A stretch of DNA of 6,527 nucleotides from Proteobacteria bacterium ST_bin14 (GTDB lineage: Bacteria; Pseudomonadota; Alphaproteobacteria; Sphingomonadales; Sphingomonadaceae), in NCBI GenBank assembly GCA_002083655.1, contig MSXR01000030.1, positions 1-6,527 on the forward strand. Reading direction: 5' to 3'. Positions 4,274 to 6,527 of the stretch are shown here, piece by piece. Under the pieces are notes generated by a model. It did not search any database and was not told the DNA's origin. It saw only the letters and a program-made list of their open reading frames with translations. Made by a program: the position numbers and the translations under genes. Position 1 is the first letter of the stretch; the number at the start of each line of letters is the position of its first letter.

Positions 4274-6527
4274 ATGACAATCACAATTTCCACTGTTGGC
4301 GGAACCGCTTTGGTCGAAGGACAAGTGGAAGGGGCGCCAGCCTATCGCATCACGGCGTCCGGCGTGCGGCTGGTCAACACCGATCGCGGACGCATCATCT
4401 CCACGAGCGCTGACCAGCCGGCGATCAGCATGGAGTCCGGGGGCGGTGTGATCGTCAACGAGATCGGCGGGATCATCCGCAGTTTTGATCAGTTTCCCCG
4501 GCCTTTGGTGATACGCGGATCGGCCGAGGCAGATGAAGTCCGCAATTCCGGTCTGATTGTCGGCAATGTTGCGCTGCTAGGTGGCGACGATCTGTTCGTG
4601 CAGAGCCCGGCCCAGAACGGCAGTTTAGAGTTGTCGGTTGATTTGGGGGCAGGAGATGACCGCTACCATCTGGTCAGCCGGGAGGGCCAGCATGACATTA
4701 ATGCCAATGGCGGCGACGGTTTTGACACGCTGGTGGTTGAGGGCACTGAGGGTCAAGAAAACGGCATTTTCTACGCCTTCCAGCGGACCAATTTCCAGCC
4801 ACTGGCGATCAATTTCGAGCGGCTGGAGTTCATCAATGTCAGCGGAGATATGTTCGGATTCTCGAGATTCCAGCAGATCTCCATCGTTTCGACGGAAGGT
4901 TCGATCTTTCCCACCAGAGTCAATCTCTTCGGCTCGTTCAACCCGCTGGCCGATGTCCAAATGGATGGAGGTGACCTCATTATCGGCGGGGGTGCATCGA
5001 CCGTTCGCAATGTCACCGGCTCCGATCGCAGTGAAAGGCTCGAAGTGTTTTTAACCGGTGTCACCTCGACAGGGCTGCTGGGATCGGCCCTGCTTGGCGG
5101 CGGTAATGACGAATTCCAATTGTCCGCAAACCTCTTTTCGTCGCCGTTGGTGAACATTGGCGGCATTGTCGATGGTGGAACCGGCTTTGACACCCTGACG
5201 ATTCAAGGCGAGAATGAAGCGCCGCTGGATTTGGGGATTTTTTCAAATTTCGAACGCCTCGACACGGGAATATTTTCAACCTCAACGTCGTTCCTCCATC
5301 TATTCAACGCCCGCGATCTGCTTGAGATCGTCGGCGATTCCGATGGCCGACTGACACTTGCGCAATCAAATCTGCCCAATGCGGTTGTGATGGTGGCCGC
5401 GCGCGGCACATTGATACTGGAAGCAACAACCACAATCGGTCGCTATGGCTCTCCCGATCGTATCCACGGTGGAACCATGTTCGATCAGGTCCAACAGGCC
5501 GATGATCGCCAATCGGTAACCGTGATCAACAACGGCACCATTTTGGGGGCCGTGCAGCTCTTTTATGGTGACGATCTCTATGATGGCCGGCTGGGCACCA
5601 CTGGCGGCACGATCTTTGGTTATGCCGGCAATGATCGCCTGTTTGGCGGCGCCGGCAATGATCGCATCGATGGCGGCTTTGGCGGTGACGATTTGTTTGG
5701 CGGCGGCGGCGACGACCGACTGATCGGCGGACCAGGCAGCGACATGCTGGATGGTGGCGACGGCTTTGATTATGCCAGCTACGTTGCCGCAACTGCCGGC
5801 GTGCTGGCAGATCTGGTGGTGTGGACGCTGAACAGCGGCGAATCCGCCGGTGACATTTATGCAAACATCGAAGGGCTGCTCGGCTCGGCGTTGGGCGATG
5901 ATCTTCGCGGCACCGGCGGCAACAACTGGATTTATGGCGGCGCGGGTGCAGACATCGCCTACGGCCGTGGCGGCAATGACGTGCTGCTTGGCGAGGGCGG
6001 CGACGACATCCTTTGGGGCAATGAGGGCAACGACGAACTTTATGGCGGCGAAGGCCTCGATCGGCTGCTTGGCAGTGCGGGGGCGGATCTGCTGAACGGT
6101 GAAGGCGGCTTTGATTTTGCGCATTATGATGACGCCACCAGCGGCATCACCGTCGATCTGGCGTTCAACCCCGCCAACGCCGGCGGCGCGCTGGGCGATC
6201 AGCTGTTCAATGTCGAAGGCCTGGTCGGCTCGTTCTTCGCAGATCGGCTGCTTGGCGATGGCATCACCAACTGGTTGTATGGCGTCGATGGCAATGATGT
6301 GATCGATGGGCGCGGCGGTGATGATGTGCTGATCGCCGGCAATGGCGATGATTTCGTGATCGGCGGCGACGGCAATGATCTGATGTTCGGCGAGATCGGC
6401 GTCGATATCCTGATTGGCGGCAACGGCAATGATCGCATAGATGGCGGCGCGGGGAACGACACGCTGACTGGCGGTGCTGGTGCCGATGTGCTGATCGGCA
6501 ATCTGGGCTTTGATTATGTCGCCTATG
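4274..6527 (+). CDS. Large RTX calcium-binding protein, type I secretion substrate (RTX2, partial at 3' end)
   Basis: The frame is open from the ATG at 4274 to the window edge: 751 complete codons, with the C-terminus and secretion signal beyond the window. The start MTITISTVGGTALVEG has no Sec signal peptide or membrane segment, as expected for export by a C-terminal signal. Residues 1-440 have no recognised catalytic motif. They look beta-rich, with scattered GD-type turns (GGDDLF 103-108, GAGDDRY near 130, GGDGFDTL 146-153, GGTGFDTL 301-308). Canonical RTX nonapeptides GGxGxDxUx then form three arrays at 449-502, 546-617 and 661-750, predicted to fold as calcium-bound beta-rolls outside the cell. 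Two 43-residue linkers (503-545, 618-660) separate them and share an A-T-x-G...D-L...N-x-E-G-L-x-G-S pattern. It follows the transporter genes on the same strand but after a 693-bp gap, so it probably has its own promoter. Adhesin, surface-layer or enzyme roles are all possible. Confidence 0.93.
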   Translation, partial: MTITISTVGGTALVEGQVEGAPAYRITASGVRLVNTDRGRIISTSADQPAISMESGGGVIVNEIGGIIRSFDQFPRPLVIRGSAEADEVRNSGLIVGNVALLGGDDLFVQSPAQNGSLELSVDLGAGDDRYHLVSREGQHDINANGGDGFDTLVVEGTEGQENGIFYAFQRTNFQPLAINFERLEFINVSGDMFGFSRFQQISIVSTEGSIFPTRVNLFGSFNPLADVQMDGGDLIIGGGASTVRNVTGSDRSERLEVFLTGVTSTGLLGSALLGGGNDEFQLSANLFSSPLVNIGGIVDGGTGFDTLTIQGENEAPLDLGIFSNFERLDTGIFSTSTSFLHLFNARDLLEIVGDSDGRLTLAQSNLPNAVVMVAARGTLILEATTTIGRYGSPDRIHGGTMFDQVQQADDRQSVTVINNGTILGAVQLFYGDDLYDGRLGTTGGTIFGYAGNDRLFGGAGNDRIDGGFGGDDLFGGGGDDRLIGGPGSDMLDGGDGFDYASYVAATAGVLADLVVWTLNSGESAGDIYANIEGLLGSALGDDLRGTGGNNWIYGGAGADIAYGRGGNDVLLGEGGDDILWGNEGNDELYGGEGLDRLLGSAGADLLNGEGGFDFAHYDDATSGITVDLAFNPANAGGALGDQLFNVEGLVGSFFADRLLGDGITNWLYGVDGNDVIDGRGGDDVLIAGNGDDFVIGGDGNDLMFGEIGVDILIGGNGNDRIDGGAGNDTLTGGAGADVLIGNLGFDYVAY
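5618..5779 (+). repeat. RTX array 1 in RTX2: six calcium-binding nonapeptides
   Basis: Residues 449-502 divide into six 9-residue units without gaps: GYAGNDRLF, GGAGNDRID, GGFGGDDLF, GGGGDDRLI, GGPGSDMLD and the capping unit GGDGFDYAS. In this family the first six residues bind calcium in the turn and the last three form a short beta strand. Confidence 0.9.
5909..6124 (+). repeat. RTX array 2 in RTX2: eight nonapeptides
   Basis: Residues 546-617 divide into eight gapless 9-residue units. It opens with the degenerate unit GTGGNNWIY, has good consensus units such as GRGGNDVLL and GEGGDDILW in the middle, and closes with GEGGFDFAH. The closing unit matches the GFDYAS-type cap of array 1. Confidence 0.9.
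6254..6523 (+). repeat. RTX array 3 in RTX2: ten nonapeptides
   Basis: Residues 661-750 divide into ten gapless 9-residue units. It opens with GDGITNWLY, whose NW(I/L)Y matches the opening unit of array 2. It includes strong units such as GGDGNDLMF and GGNGNDRID, and ends with the cap GNLGFDYVA. The next residue is Tyr, as at the start of both linkers, so another linker may begin at the window edge. Confidence 0.9.

Noticed and set aside
5366..6124. 252-codon minus-strand frame with repetitive Ala/Ile/Val-rich protein
   Set aside because: It is the antisense reading of the RTX2 repeats, which explains its periodic look. The plus strand has the recognised RTX pattern.
5618..6523. Regular repeats as a CRISPR array or other DNA repeat
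   Set aside because: The repeats are protein-level nonapeptides in one open frame with variable codons; there are no identical DNA repeats with unique spacers.

Overview
The window carries part of a type I (one-step, Sec-independent) protein secretion locus, most likely from an alphaproteobacterium. The evidence is the PrtD/HasD-type exporter, the HlyD-type adaptor and the RTX proteins with spaced glycine/aspartate arrays. The style of the RTX modules and the GC-rich coding DNA suggest Sphingomonadales, but that is an impression from family knowledge and not a demonstrated placement. Every gene I can support is on the + strand.

Layout. 1-146: the last 47 codons of an RTX-type secreted protein (RTX1), ending in a type I secretion signal. 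147-494: an intergenic region with a probable terminator for RTX1, then an unusually AT-rich stretch (about 30% GC at 301-360) with the best promoter candidate and a 14-bp palindrome. 495-2228: inner-membrane ABC permease/ATPase. 2225-3580: periplasmic adaptor, overlapping the ABC gene by 4 bp (ATGA). 3581-4273: a 693-bp gap with a weak terminator candidate, short palindromes and, at 3902-4036, a decayed second copy of the RTX1 3' end. 4274-6527 (runs off the window): a large RTX protein (RTX2) with a non-canonical beta-rich N-terminal half and three arrays of calcium-binding nonapeptides.

How the genes work together. The ABC protein and adaptor would form the inner-membrane and periplasmic parts of a type I channel. 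The TolC-like outer-membrane partner is not in the window and is often encoded elsewhere. RTX1 and RTX2 flank the transporter genes and are its likely substrates, exported through an uncleaved C-terminal signal and folding outside the cell when they bind calcium. RTX2 starts without a Sec signal peptide, as expected for this route.

The most notable points are the orphan RTX C-terminal fragment between the adaptor and RTX2, which points to past duplication or deletion of RTX genes here, and the regular design of RTX2. Its nonapeptide arrays contain 6, 8 and 10 units, separated by two linkers of exactly 43 residues. I see no sign of an entirely new kind of system; this looks like a known type of secretion locus with an interesting evolutionary history.
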